Positions 42,535-51,079 of a stretch of DNA of 64,000 nt are shown one piece after another. The notes under the pieces are model-generated. The model had not been told where the DNA came from and did no database searches. It saw only the letters and a program-made list of their open reading frames with translations. This DNA comes from JAJTHC01 sp044348005 (lineage in GTDB: Bacteria > Cyanobacteriota > Vampirovibrionia > Vampirovibrionales > JAJTHC01), in NCBI GenBank assembly GCA_044348005.1, contig JBIKTR010000002.1, positions 62,001 through 126,000 on the forward strand. The letters are read 5' to 3'. Position 1 is the first letter of the stretch. Every line of letters starts with the position of its first letter. A program made the position numbers and the translations under genes.

Positions 42535-43803
42535 ATGATGCCCATTAACGTGAACCCCCTCAATACCCCTTCCACCACCACGAGCTCTTCTTCCACGACT
42601 GCCCCTGAGTATACCCCGATTGCCTACAGCGCCCCTGTGGTGGATACCTACAGCTCCAGCACGACGGCCTCCGCTTCCAATCCTGAAGCGAAGGTCCTTC
42701 CCGCTGTTCCAGACTTTGCAAGGAACTATAGCCTACTGGTCGAATTCTTTGGGCGTTTATTTAACAATCCCGTGCTGGGCAATTTATTTACCCGCTTATT
42801 TCAAGGGCTACTAAACACTCCCAGTACCCCTCGCTTGGCTCCTTCTTTAGGCGCCATTGCGAATAACCCCAAGCTTGAAACCTTTGAAACGGTGCTAAAA
42901 AGTAGTCAGTTTGACCTCACCATTAGTGCGCAAGAAAGTAAAGGCCCCGTAACCGTTTTTGCCCCCACAGAAGCCGCCTTTAATAAGTTGGATCCCAAAG
43001 TCAAAACGGCCTTATTAAAGCCTGAAAATAAGGCCACGCTTGAAAAGATATTGAAATACAACGTGGCCGAAAAACCCGTGACTTTTAGCCCAGAACCCCA
43101 AAGCATTGATTCTTTATTGCCCAACACCTCGGATCAAAGCGTTTTAACAGGCACTGCTTTAAAACCGCGTATTATTAACGGTAAACAAATTGTACAGGGA
43201 GAATCGGCCTTGGCGTTGCCCAATAAGTCTATTTTAGTGCCGATTGACGATATTCTCATTCCGCCTGATGTGGACTTAAGCACGTTGGTGGGGTTAGATT
43301 CTACCACGCCCACGCCTCCCAGCCCCCCCACAGCCGGAGAAAATCAAAACACCGCGGGTTTTGCGATCAAAAACAATCCGACTCTCAGCACACTTAACGG
43401 GTTATTAGCTTCAACCCAGTTAAATGAAGCCTTGGGCGATTTAGAAAAAACCAAGCCTGTAACGATTTTAGCCCCCACTGAAGCCGCATTTAATAAGTTA
43501 GACCCCGCCTTGAAAGAAAAATTGCTCAAGCCCGCCAATAGCGAAGCCCTCAAACAAATTTTGCAGTACCATGTGAGCGCAAGCGAATATGCGTTTAAGG
43601 AAGAACCCCAAGGCTTTGATTCGTTGCTTGCCAATACGGCAGACAACAACGTGCTTACAGGCACCGCAACAGCGCCTAGAATCATTAACGGCAAGCAAAT
43701 TGTGTTGGGAACCGCACCGGTTGTCACCCCCAACAAATCAACCATTATTCCGATTGATCAAGTTCTCATTCCACCCAACTTCGATTTAAGCAAACTCGTG
43801 TAA
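42535..43803 (+). CDS. Protein with two FAS1 (fasciclin) domains and no signal peptide
   Basis: A 422-residue protein. Residues 1-100 are Ser/Thr/Pro-rich with a short hydrophobic stretch but no signal peptide. FAS1 domains cover about 105-240 and 275-420, each with the H1 and H2 motifs in similar form (FAPTEAAFNKLDP then INGKQIV). The two domains are close copies, so one arose by internal duplication. FAS1 proteins are usually extracellular adhesins. A Sec signal is missing, so export by another route, or a non-adhesive role, has to be considered. The Shine-Dalgarno AAGGA lies 10 nt before the ATG. Confidence 0.87.
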   Translation: MMPINVNPLNTPSTTTSSSSTTAPEYTPIAYSAPVVDTYSSSTTASASNPEAKVLPAVPDFARNYSLLVEFFGRLFNNPVLGNLFTRLFQGLLNTPSTPRLAPSLGAIANNPKLETFETVLKSSQFDLTISAQESKGPVTVFAPTEAAFNKLDPKVKTALLKPENKATLEKILKYNVAEKPVTFSPEPQSIDSLLPNTSDQSVLTGTALKPRIINGKQIVQGESALALPNKSILVPIDDILIPPDVDLSTLVGLDSTTPTPPSPPTAGENQNTAGFAIKNNPTLSTLNGLLASTQLNEALGDLEKTKPVTILAPTEAAFNKLDPALKEKLLKPANSEALKQILQYHVSASEYAFKEEPQGFDSLLANTADNNVLTGTATAPRIINGKQIVLGTAPVVTPNKSTIIPIDQVLIPPNFDLSKLV

Positions 43804-43833
43804 ATATTTCCATTCCCTAGTATGAAAAACCTC

Positions 43834-43865
43834 AAGAGGCACCCCGTATTGGACGCCTCTTTTTC
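43834..43865 (+). terminator. Rho-independent terminator after the FAS1 gene
   Basis: AAGAGGC (43834-43840) pairs with GCCTCTT (43855-43861), followed by TTTC. It lies 31 bp after the stop, between convergent genes. Confidence 0.75.
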
Positions 43866-43895
43866 TTCATCAAAACAGTTTCTCCATAAGGTCTT

Positions 43896-45002
43896 TCAAT
43901 CAAGACGCTGGATTTCATCAAACAAGGCGCGAATCTCTTCCAGTGAACTTACGCTGGTTAAACGCCCCCGAAAAGCGGACGCCCCCTTGAATCCCTTCAC
44001 ATACCACGGCAACTGCCCGCGCATTTCACGCACCGCCACCGTTTCGCCTTTGTATTCAATCATTTTTTGCGTATGCTCCATCGCATAACGCAGACGCTCC
44101 GCCAAATCAGGTTCAGGCAACAGTTCGTTGGTTTTTAAATAATGATCAATCATCGCAATGCGCCACGGTTCGCCTTGCGTCCCGCGCCCGATCATCACAG
44201 CATCAATGCCGTAGGTGTCCAGCACGAACTTGGCGTCTTGTGGGGTAATGATGTCTCCATTCCCCACCACAGGGATGCTGAGCGCCTGCTTGAGATGCCC
44301 CAAGGCATCCCACAGCACACCCGGCTTGTAGCCTTGTGAACGCGTGCGCGTGTGAAGGGTAATCATTTTCGCACCGGCTTCTTCCATGCGTTGGGCAAAT
44401 TCAAGGTAGTTTAAATGATTAAAATCCCAGCCCAGCCGGCACTTTACCGTCACAGGCACATCCACCGCATCCGCCACGGCTTTCACCAGCGTGTAGGCGT
44501 GATCCACATCTTTCATCAAGGCACAGCCTTCAAAATTGCCCGTGATTTTTTTCACAGGGCAACCCATGTTGAGATCGAGTGTGTCGGGGCGGTGTTTGGC
44601 CACAATGTTGCGCGCGGCTTCAACCAGCACGTCTTGACGATTGGCCGCCAACTGATACGCAATCGGGTGATCTTCAAGGCTTTTGTCGAGGATTTGAGCG
44701 TCCCAGCGCTTGCTGTAGACCAAGCCGTTAGAGCTAATCATTTCGGTACAGATTAAGGAATCAGGCGCGGTTTGACGCACGAGACTTCTAAAAATGAGAT
44801 CAGTGACCCCTGCCATGGGCGCCAGCATCACACGGCTATTGATAAGAGCCCTTTCGCCGATGCGAAGGGGGGTGGTGTAGGTGGATTCACTGTGGTAAGA
44901 CGCCGTGTCAATTTGTGGGGTGACGCGGGCAAAGCCCACGGCGGGGGGGGTGCCCGTTTCGGTATCAGCTTCAGCAAGTCGCGTCATGGGAGGGGGGTTC
45001 AC
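43896..45002 (-). CDS. dus: tRNA-dihydrouridine synthase (Dus)
   Basis: A 368-residue FMN enzyme that reduces uridine in tRNA D-loops. Key motifs are LAPMAGVTDLIFRSL, the catalytic-cysteine segment LNMGCPVKKI, KCRLGWD, TLHTRTRSQGY and NGDIITPQDA and VMIGRGTQGEPW. It resembles the DusB/NifR3 type. The N-terminal about 45 residues are extra, without known function. The gene is alone on its strand, and the IS remnant begins 70 bp upstream of its start. Confidence 0.93.
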   Translation of the reverse strand: MNPPPMTRLAEADTETGTPPAVGFARVTPQIDTASYHSESTYTTPLRIGERALINSRVMLAPMAGVTDLIFRSLVRQTAPDSLICTEMISSNGLVYSKRWDAQILDKSLEDHPIAYQLAANRQDVLVEAARNIVAKHRPDTLDLNMGCPVKKITGNFEGCALMKDVDHAYTLVKAVADAVDVPVTVKCRLGWDFNHLNYLEFAQRMEEAGAKMITLHTRTRSQGYKPGVLWDALGHLKQALSIPVVGNGDIITPQDAKFVLDTYGIDAVMIGRGTQGEPWRIAMIDHYLKTNELLPEPDLAERLRYAMEHTQKMIEYKGETVAVREMRGQLPWYVKGFKGASAFRGRLTSVSSLEEIRALFDEIQRLD

Positions 45003-45075
45003 TTTTTTAGGGACGTTTTGGGTGTTTTTTCACTATAACAAAAACGCACTTAAAATCAAAGCGTTCTACTGCGCC

Positions 45076-45538
45076 GAGAGTGTTAATTTTTAACTAAAAG
45101 CAAGTTTTCTCAACTCTTCCATGCGATGCTCGTTGTTAAATCGGTAAAAAGCCAAGAGTTCCATTGTTAATTGAACCATTCGTTGACTTCTTGAAAAAGC
45201 AAACGTTTTTCTTGAGTTTCAGGTAGGGATTCTCCCATTTCTCGAATCCATGACAACACAGCAGGAGCAGACGCTCCCACGGTTTTGGCAATGGAACGAA
45301 TGGACATTTTGTTGAGATAAAGATACAAGGCAAGGTGTTTTGTTTTCTGTGGAAACCCCCACTGTGCCTTGTTTTTTGTAAATTGGTACCGACATACCTT
45401 GCAAATATGCCGTTGTTTATTATTAACAAAGCCTGCCTTATTGCAAGCCCCTTTGCATCGTGGGCATTCCATAATAGTCACGCCTCTTTACAAGAATAAC
45501 TAGCATCTTAACATGAAAAATTAAAAATTAACACTCTC
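45076..45538 (-). mobile_element. Internally deleted IS1-like insertion sequence
   Basis: Terminal inverted repeats match over 18 bp: GAGAGTGTTAATTTTTAA at 45076 and its complement ending 45538. Inside are an InsA-like gene (45167-45481) and, beyond its stop, a 24-codon transposase tail in frame (ELLAFYRFNNEHRMEEL, then stop). At about 460 bp it lacks most of the catalytic orf of a full IS1-like element. No target-site duplication is obvious. Confidence 0.8.
45167..45481 (-). CDS. IS1-like InsA protein
   Basis: A 104-residue DNA-binding protein with an N-terminal zinc finger (CPRCKGACNKAG and later CKVCRYQF) and a helix-turn-helix (MSIRSIAKTVGASAPAVLSW), the InsA organisation of IS1-family elements. 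In IS1 the transposase is made by frameshifting from insA to insB; insB is lost here, so the element can be active only in trans. Located inside 45076-45538. Confidence 0.85.
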   Translation of the reverse strand: MTIMECPRCKGACNKAGFVNNKQRHICKVCRYQFTKNKAQWGFPQKTKHLALYLYLNKMSIRSIAKTVGASAPAVLSWIREMGESLPETQEKRLLFQEVNEWFN

Positions 45539-45553
45539 TTCGTTACAGAAGGC

Positions 45554-45582
45554 TTGTTTTTGGAGGACATGTGTCGTATAAT
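45554..45582 (+). promoter_or_regulatory. Candidate promoter for the BlaI-type regulator
   Basis: TTGTTT (45554-45559) and a consensus TATAAT (45577-45582) are spaced by 17 bp, 102 bp before the ATG. The IS end is only 16 bp upstream of the -35, so the IS could have changed this promoter's surroundings. Confidence 0.5.
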
Positions 45583-45683
45583 AATCCCACTTTCAAAATA
45601 TACAATGTTTCGGTTTACGCCCTTTGTCTTTCTTATAGGTCTCAACACCCACAAGGGTTCAAAAAATTGGAGTACCCGCTAAA

Positions 45684-46148
45684 ATGCCTATCACGTTACA
45701 AAACCCTTCTGTAGAACGCCGTAGTATGGAACTCAAACAAGGGGATTTAGAAAATATCATTTTAAATGCCTTGTGGGTCTTGGAATCCAACGTGGACACG
45801 CCTGTGTATGTTTCCAACATTCAAGAATACATCAATCAAACCCAACAGCGTCACTGGGCGTACACTACGGTAAAAACCGTGGTGGATCGCTTGGTGGACA
45901 AAGGCTTGGCGCGTCGCTTAAAACAAGGGAAGAAATTTTCTTACGGCAGTGAAATAAACCGGGAAGAAGCGGGGTTTAATGCCCTAACAAAAATGATGCG
46001 TCAGTATTTTCGTGACGACTTAGATGAATTGCAAGCAGCTGTCAATCGTTTGCGTGCTGAAGGGGTGGGTATTCAGACGGCGAGCCCAGCTGAAAAAGCC
46101 GAACTTGAACGTGCGTTTAATCAACCGTCGATTTCTGTGGTGCTTTAG
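45684..46148 (+). CDS. BlaI/MecI-type winged-helix repressor
   Basis: A 154-residue protein of the penicillinase-repressor family. It has the winged-helix pattern (LKQGDLENIILNALWVLE, then TTVKTVVDRLVDKGLARRLKQGK) and a C-terminal dimerisation helix. No BlaR1-type sensor protease or beta-lactamase is adjacent, so its targets are not evident. Such orphan regulators often control redox or copper genes. The Shine-Dalgarno GGAG is 11 nt upstream of the ATG; an internal Met at residue 15 is an alternative start. Confidence 0.85.
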   Translation: MPITLQNPSVERRSMELKQGDLENIILNALWVLESNVDTPVYVSNIQEYINQTQQRHWAYTTVKTVVDRLVDKGLARRLKQGKKFSYGSEINREEAGFNALTKMMRQYFRDDLDELQAAVNRLRAEGVGIQTASPAEKAELERAFNQPSISVVL

Positions 46149-46180
46149 AGAGTCACGTTTCATACCGACATCCCCAATCA

Positions 46181-46301
46181 AAGAAACGAAAGAAACGAAA
46201 GTTTAGCGGGGTAAACGAAACTTTAGTTTTCGTTTTTGACAGAAAACGAAAATAACGAAACTAAATCTTTCGTTATTTCCCACAAACTAAAGAAAACGAA
46301 A
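46181..46301. repeat. AACGAAA motif cluster
   Basis: Within 121 bp the 7-mer AACGAAA occurs six times directly and twice inverted (TTTCGTT). Two hairpins result: TTTTCGTTTT with AAAACGAAAA (46227-46252), and AATAACGAAA/TTTCGTTATT (46251-46277, 10-bp perfect). It lies between the convergent ends of the BlaI-type gene and gpmI. Confidence 0.8.
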
Positions 46302-46306
46302 CAAAG

Positions 46307-47827
46307 CTAAAGAACACACGACAGCCTTAATAAACGTTCGACGAACCCTCGCACATCCGCTAAAGTTTTGGCGTCTTTCAGTTCAATTAAGCCAGCAGTA
46401 AGCTCCCCCTGTGGCACAAACACCACGGGAACAGGGTTTAGGGTGTGCGCCGTATTCGGCAAGCCGTCGCTGGTTTTCATCGATTCTCCATTGCCGTGAT
46501 CCGCGGTAATTAGGAGCGAAACCCCACTCATTTGAGCAGCATCGACAATCAAGCCCAAGGCCTTGTCTACATGTTCGACGGCTTCAATTGTGGCGGCTTC
46601 CTCCCCCGTATGGGCGACCATGTCCACATTGGCGAAATTGGCCACAAAAAAGGCATGTTCTTTGGCGTGAAAAGCTTCAATCAAGGCTTTACTCACGTCA
46701 TAGACGCTCATGGCGGGGGCCTGATCATACGTTTCCACATCTCGACGGCTGGGAATAAGACGGCGATCTTCGCCTAACAAAGGGGTTTCTTGCCCGCCGT
46801 TAAAGAAATACGTAACATGCGGATACTTTTCGCTTTCAGCGACATGAAACTGCTTCAAGCCTGCGTTAGCAATCGTATGGGCCAACGTGTCGGGCGTCTG
46901 CGTTTTAGGAATGAACACGGGCACATGAGCGGAAGAGCCATAGTCCACCACACTGGCCAAATAAAGCTGATTGGGCATCGCCCCCCGATCAAAGTGGGAG
47001 AAGTCTTCTTCGGCGAAAGCCTCCATCAGTTGCGTCATGCGATCAGGCCTAAAGTTCAGAAAAATCACCGCATCCCCCGTGTTGATCCCTTCATAAGTTA
47101 AATCCGTCACCGAAGGGGGGAGAAACTCTTCACTAAGATCTTCCGCCACAGCAAATTTAACGGCTTGAGTCGCCAAAAATTGACGGGTGCCTTGGGCGTG
47201 AACGATGGCATTAAACGCGCGTTCGGTACGTGGCCAACGCTTGTCACGATCCATGGCATAAAAGCGCCCACTCAAAGTCGCCATTTGTGGAAAATCCAAG
47301 TCGTACAAGGCCCCTTCAACATCTTCAACTAAAGAAAAGGCGGTATAGGGAGGCATGTCACGTCCATCCGCAATGCCGTGAACTTTCACGTGATCTTCTT
47401 TTAAGCCCGCGTCTTTCGCAATCCCTAGAAATTCGGCCAAATGCGACAGGTGACTATGCACCCCGCCCGTACTTAATAAACTAATCAAATGCAAAGTACT
47501 ACGTTTTTTTTTGACATGGGCCACGGCATTCAACCACGTGGGATGTTCCGCCAACGTGCCAGATTCTATAAGGGCATCAAGCTGTACGCGGGGGTGAGGC
47601 CAAGCCTTACCTGTTCCAAGTGTCAAATGCCCCACTTCGCTATTGCCCACCACGCCTTTTGGCATTCCCACCGCTTCACCGTGAGCCACCAACGTTGAAG
47701 AAGGAAAATCTTGCAGGAGCTTGTCCCAATTCGGGGTATGCGCTAAAGCAATGGCGTTATGCACGTTGCTTGAAGAAAGCCCCCAGCCATCTAAAATCAA
47801 TAGGGCCACGGCGGGTGAACTTTTCAT
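46307..47827 (-). CDS. gpmI: 2,3-bisphosphoglycerate-independent phosphoglycerate mutase
   Basis: A 506-residue alkaline-phosphatase superfamily enzyme interconverting 3- and 2-phosphoglycerate with two Mn ions. Motifs include ALLILDGWG near the N-terminus, the phospho-Ser loop GVVGNSEVGH, HGIADGRDMPP, NFRPDRMTQL, VANFANVDMVAHTG and LLITADHGN. It is 9 bp downstream of nusG on the same strand and likely in one transcript, linking glycolysis with the transcription factor genes by position only. Confidence 0.96.
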   Translation of the reverse strand: MKSSPAVALLILDGWGLSSSNVHNAIALAHTPNWDKLLQDFPSSTLVAHGEAVGMPKGVVGNSEVGHLTLGTGKAWPHPRVQLDALIESGTLAEHPTWLNAVAHVKKKRSTLHLISLLSTGGVHSHLSHLAEFLGIAKDAGLKEDHVKVHGIADGRDMPPYTAFSLVEDVEGALYDLDFPQMATLSGRFYAMDRDKRWPRTERAFNAIVHAQGTRQFLATQAVKFAVAEDLSEEFLPPSVTDLTYEGINTGDAVIFLNFRPDRMTQLMEAFAEEDFSHFDRGAMPNQLYLASVVDYGSSAHVPVFIPKTQTPDTLAHTIANAGLKQFHVAESEKYPHVTYFFNGGQETPLLGEDRRLIPSRRDVETYDQAPAMSVYDVSKALIEAFHAKEHAFFVANFANVDMVAHTGEEAATIEAVEHVDKALGLIVDAAQMSGVSLLITADHGNGESMKTSDGLPNTAHTLNPVPVVFVPQGELTAGLIELKDAKTLADVRGFVERLLRLSCVL

Positions 47828-47836
47828 AAAGCCCCC

Positions 47837-48571
47837 TTAAATGCGTTTTTGAACTTGACTAAAGACCAATTCAACGGGGGTTTCACGTCCAAAAATAGAA
47901 ATCGTGGCTTTTAGGCGTTCTTTTTCAACTTGAACTTCCGTAACCGTGCCTTCAAAGTCAGAAAACGGCCCAGAAATGACTTGAATACTATCACCCACTT
48001 TAAGATCCACTTCCACTTTTTTCTTCGCACTTTGCCCACGACCCAAGATTTTCTTAATCTCAGAATCTCGAGCAGGAATAGGTTTCTTTTCTCCACCCAC
48101 GAATTTCGTGACCCCTGGGGTGTAACGCACACAGTACCAAGAATCGTCATCCATAATCATTTCAATCAACACGTAAGAAGGGAAGAGATGCTCGTCTTTT
48201 TCAATACGTTTGCCGTCTTTAATTTTAGTGACAGGCTTTTGAGGCACTTCCACACGAAAAATTTTATTCTGCATCCCCATCGACTCAATACGGCGTTCTA
48301 AGTTGATTTTTACTTTATTTTCATGCCCACTGTAGGTATGAATAATAAACCAGCGCTTGCGTTTGCTGGTTGCCCCGTCTTCAAGCACCTGGGTGCCTTG
48401 AGGCAAGTCTTCGGCTTGGTAAGGCTTTTCAGCAACCGCCTCTTCACTATCCTCTTCCATACTAAAATCCAGTGAATCTTCCTCACCCACTTCAAATACG
48501 GCCACATCTTCCACTTCTTCAACGTGTTCAATAGGGAATAAAGATTCTTCGGTAGATTTTTGGGTCATCAT
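47837..48571 (-). CDS. nusG: Transcription antitermination factor NusG with an acidic N-terminal extension
   Basis: A 244-residue protein. Residues 1-70 are an extra, strongly acidic segment (VEEVEDVAVFEVGEEDSL and so on) that canonical NusG lacks. The NGN domain follows (KRWFIIHTYSGHENKVKINL, then HLFPSYVLIEM and YTPGVTKFVGG), then the KOW domain (VGDSIQVISGPFSDFEGTV). It binds RNA polymerase and, through KOW, Rho or S10. secE lies 177 bp upstream. Canonical secE-nusG order is kept, but rplK and rplA do not follow. Confidence 0.93.
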   Translation of the reverse strand: MMTQKSTEESLFPIEHVEEVEDVAVFEVGEEDSLDFSMEEDSEEAVAEKPYQAEDLPQGTQVLEDGATSKRKRWFIIHTYSGHENKVKINLERRIESMGMQNKIFRVEVPQKPVTKIKDGKRIEKDEHLFPSYVLIEMIMDDDSWYCVRYTPGVTKFVGGEKKPIPARDSEIKKILGRGQSAKKKVEVDLKVGDSIQVISGPFSDFEGTVTEVQVEKERLKATISIFGRETPVELVFSQVQKRI

Positions 48572-48662
48572 AAGTTTTTTAAGCCTTCTTTGCCAATCAG
48601 GGATATTCTTTTGAAAAAAACGAACCCTTCATAGGGGGACATAACAATTCTAAACATTTTTA

Positions 48663-48690
48663 AGTTTAACACAAACAATTTTAACACAAA
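48663..48690 (-). promoter_or_regulatory. Candidate separate promoter for nusG
   Basis: On the minus strand TTTGTG (48690-48685) and TAAACT (48668-48663) are 16 bp apart, with a TGT extension before the -10, in the 177-bp gap between secE and nusG. Confidence 0.4.
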
Positions 48691-48748
48691 ATGATTCGGA
48701 TTCAAACCTTAACATTTAACAGGGGCTCACCTGCTTATTTACGTTTAT

Positions 48749-48997
48749 TTACGCATGAGGCAAGACGAACGTTTGAATTAAAATACGGTACAGATTGTCT
48801 AAGCCCCAAATTAACGTTGTGGCAAATAGGGTGACACCCACTGTAATCAGGACTTGTATGCTTAACTGGCGAACGGTGGGCCAGGTGATTTTTTGCCACG
48901 TGTGCCGAACACCTTTGAAGAAGTCCACCAGCCAAGGACTCGCAGAAGGTTCGTTGGGCAACGCTATAGGTGGTGGGGTTTGGAGTTCCGGTGTCAT
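48749..48997 (-). CDS. secE: Preprotein translocase subunit SecE
   Basis: An 82-residue protein with the SecE signature WQKITWPTVRQLSIQVLITVG and a following hydrophobic span (ITVGVTLFATTLIWGLDNLYRILI). It is the essential single-helix component of SecYEG. It lies immediately upstream of nusG in the conserved order, and the Gly-rich zinc-ribbon gene is 99 bp further upstream. Confidence 0.92.
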   Translation of the reverse strand: MTPELQTPPPIALPNEPSASPWLVDFFKGVRHTWQKITWPTVRQLSIQVLITVGVTLFATTLIWGLDNLYRILIQTFVLPHA

Positions 48998-49096
48998 TAG
49001 GGGGAATTTCCTTTATACATCAAACAGGGTTCAAATGGACTTGAACCGCTTGTTTAATTCTAACATAAACGCAATAGGCACACACCAAAAGCTCTA

Positions 49097-50443
49097 CTAA
49101 ACTTCAGAAACGTCTAAAACCACAGGCGCTTGAGTTGTGTGTTCTTCAACCGTCACTTTTTTTGGACGCCCCCGCTTTTTTGGGGCTTCTTCATTCACCA
49201 GTTCAGTCACTTCAAGGGTGACTTCAGAAGAAGGGGCAGTTAGAATAACGGGCTTCGCTTCTTCTGTACTGGCTTGTTCGGTGGCTTTGGTGGCAGGCTT
49301 TTGTGCTTTTGCGTCTTGTTTGGCTTGTGCTTCAGCCGCGGCCAAATCATTGGCTTCTTGAGCCGCCTTGACCAAGTCTTCATCTGCCAACATGCGTTGA
49401 CGCGCCGCTTCGATTTCCACCTTCATGGCTTCAGGCAAATCAGGTCGCCCCTCATTCCACTGCGGAAGGTTACGAGACTTACGAATCAGCTTAATGGCCA
49501 CATGAACACGCCATTCATCAATCCTTAATTGCTTGGCCACGATTTTGTGAATTCCAATGGGAGGTGCAGGCAAGTAAGGCTCATACAGCATTTGAATGGC
49601 TTGCAATTGATCCGAAGACACCGCCAAAGGACGCTTTGGCAAATCCACCTTGGGTAAGTTCATTTTTTGACGAATGAGATTGACGCCAAAAAATACTTTC
49701 ATCGGATCCACATTTAGTTCTTCACCCACTACAGTGTGAAAATCGGGATTAGGCAAAGGCAAGCAGGCTCTATAACGCTTTTCGATTTCGGCCAAAAGTT
49801 CAGGCTCTACGAACATGCGTCGTGCGGGAGGGCGACCCCCACCACGATTGAAGCCCCCACCCCCTGGCGGACGGCCGTAACCGCTTCCTTGTGGACGTTT
49901 ACCATACCCGCCTTGCTGAGGAGGCCGATTGCCGTAGCCACCACCCCCGCCTTGTGGGCGGTTTTGATACCCACCTTGACCTTGGTAACCACCTTGCTGA
50001 GGGCGATTGCCGTAGCCACCCCCGCCTTGGGGACGGTTTTGATACCCACCCTGACCTTGGTACCCGCCTTGCTGAGGGCGATTGCCGTAGCCTCCCCCAC
50101 CTTGTGGACGGTTTTGATACCCACCTTGACCTTGGTAGCCGCCTTGCTGAGGTCGATTGCCGTAGCCTCCCCCGCCTTGTGGGCGGTTTTGATACCCACC
50201 TTGGTAGCCGCCTTGCTGAGGGTAGCCTCCACGATTTTGATAATTGCCTTGACGAGGCGCATAATGACCCCGCTGATCTTCTGATGGGGGAGCAAAGTCT
50301 CCTTCATCACGAAAACCGCCTCGTGGGGCTTGCGGGCCTTCTTCAGCATCGCGCGTTTTATACAAACAATCAGGACAAATAATACGCTTGGGGTTCTTGG
50401 TTTCAAAGGTAATTCCACACTTGGAACAATTATTTTCGTACAT
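49097..50443 (-). CDS. Zinc-ribbon, Gly/Gln-rich repeat protein with a C-terminal AT-hook-like motif
   Basis: A 448-residue protein without an assigned function. The N-terminus has a probable zinc ribbon (C6, C9, C23, C26). Residues about 65-200 are a low-complexity tract of about four near-identical 25-residue repeats rich in Gly, Gln, Tyr, Asn and Arg (GGYQNRPQGGGGYGNRP). A folded region of about 130 residues follows (VEPELLAEIEKRYRACLPLP, then a related second unit YEPYLPAPPIGIHKIVAK). The tail is Ala/Lys/Glu-rich with the AT-hook-like KKRGRPKK. The layout suggests nucleic-acid binding with a phase-separation-prone region. It is the first gene before secE-nusG. Confidence 0.85.
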   Translation of the reverse strand: MYENNCSKCGITFETKNPKRIICPDCLYKTRDAEEGPQAPRGGFRDEGDFAPPSEDQRGHYAPRQGNYQNRGGYPQQGGYQGGYQNRPQGGGGYGNRPQQGGYQGQGGYQNRPQGGGGYGNRPQQGGYQGQGGYQNRPQGGGGYGNRPQQGGYQGQGGYQNRPQGGGGGYGNRPPQQGGYGKRPQGSGYGRPPGGGGFNRGGGRPPARRMFVEPELLAEIEKRYRACLPLPNPDFHTVVGEELNVDPMKVFFGVNLIRQKMNLPKVDLPKRPLAVSSDQLQAIQMLYEPYLPAPPIGIHKIVAKQLRIDEWRVHVAIKLIRKSRNLPQWNEGRPDLPEAMKVEIEAARQRMLADEDLVKAAQEANDLAAAEAQAKQDAKAQKPATKATEQASTEEAKPVILTAPSSEVTLEVTELVNEEAPKKRGRPKKVTVEEHTTQAPVVLDVSEV

Positions 50444-51079
50444 TCTTACAACACAAGCCTCTATACTCTTTGGTTCACCTGCGGGCAGGTTACATTATAA
50501 CAAACAACATTTAAATCGTGGAACAAGCACCTTGTTTTCAAATAGAAGGTTTAAACAGGTGGCAGTTACAACATTATAAAGATCCATCAATTTTTTCTAT
50601 GCTAAAATCCTCACAAAGTCGTTGTATATATTAGTGAACGCTAGAAACGATACGCTAGAGACACAAAAATTTACTAAACACATAGGTTTTTTTAAAATAG
50701 TTCCGCCAAACACAGCAGAATACATAAGCGAAATCTCTAAAGCGTCACGACCCCTTGAAACCAAGGCAATTAAATGATAATTAGTTAAAGGATACCCAAA
50801 TAAAAGCATCACATTTTTTAAATATAATTTTAGTATAGCATAAAAAATCGAAAATTTCTCACATTGTAACGATGTTTATATTTTTTTAAGCTTTTCACAA
50901 CATAAAACCACTATAAAAGTAGCCTAAAATATGAAATAAATGCGCTTCAAGGCTCGTGCAAGCGATTGTAACAATCTTGATGTTGAAACATCCTCTCAAA
51001 AATGGGTTTTCATTACAACAAAACTACGCTAAGATGGTATAGCTTGTCTACATAACAAAACAAAGGAATAGCGAATGCA
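50444..51079. other. AT-rich 636-bp intergenic region
   Basis: This is the longest gap in the window, between divergent genes, so it should carry both promoters. It is markedly AT-rich. A 71-residue minus-strand frame at 50597-50812 is not convincing. The sequence was read for tRNA, SRP RNA, RNase P RNA and tmRNA patterns without success. A structured RNA cannot be excluded. Confidence 0.5.

Noticed and set aside
48700..48720. T-arm-like GGTTTGAATCC on the minus strand
   Set aside because: The stem does not pair and no cloverleaf can be built around it, so it is not a tRNA.
49900..50230. Periodic repeats that could suggest a CRISPR array
   Set aside because: The period is 75 bp with no unique spacers and the repeats encode protein in one frame.
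49736..50418. Two frames of 182 and 203 residues with repeats
   Set aside because: They arise from the 75-bp repeats of the Gly-rich protein gene read in other frames.
50597..50812. 71-residue minus-strand frame in the AT-rich gap
   Set aside because: No ribosome-binding site and no family; cysteine and hydrophobic content look like chance in AT-rich DNA.
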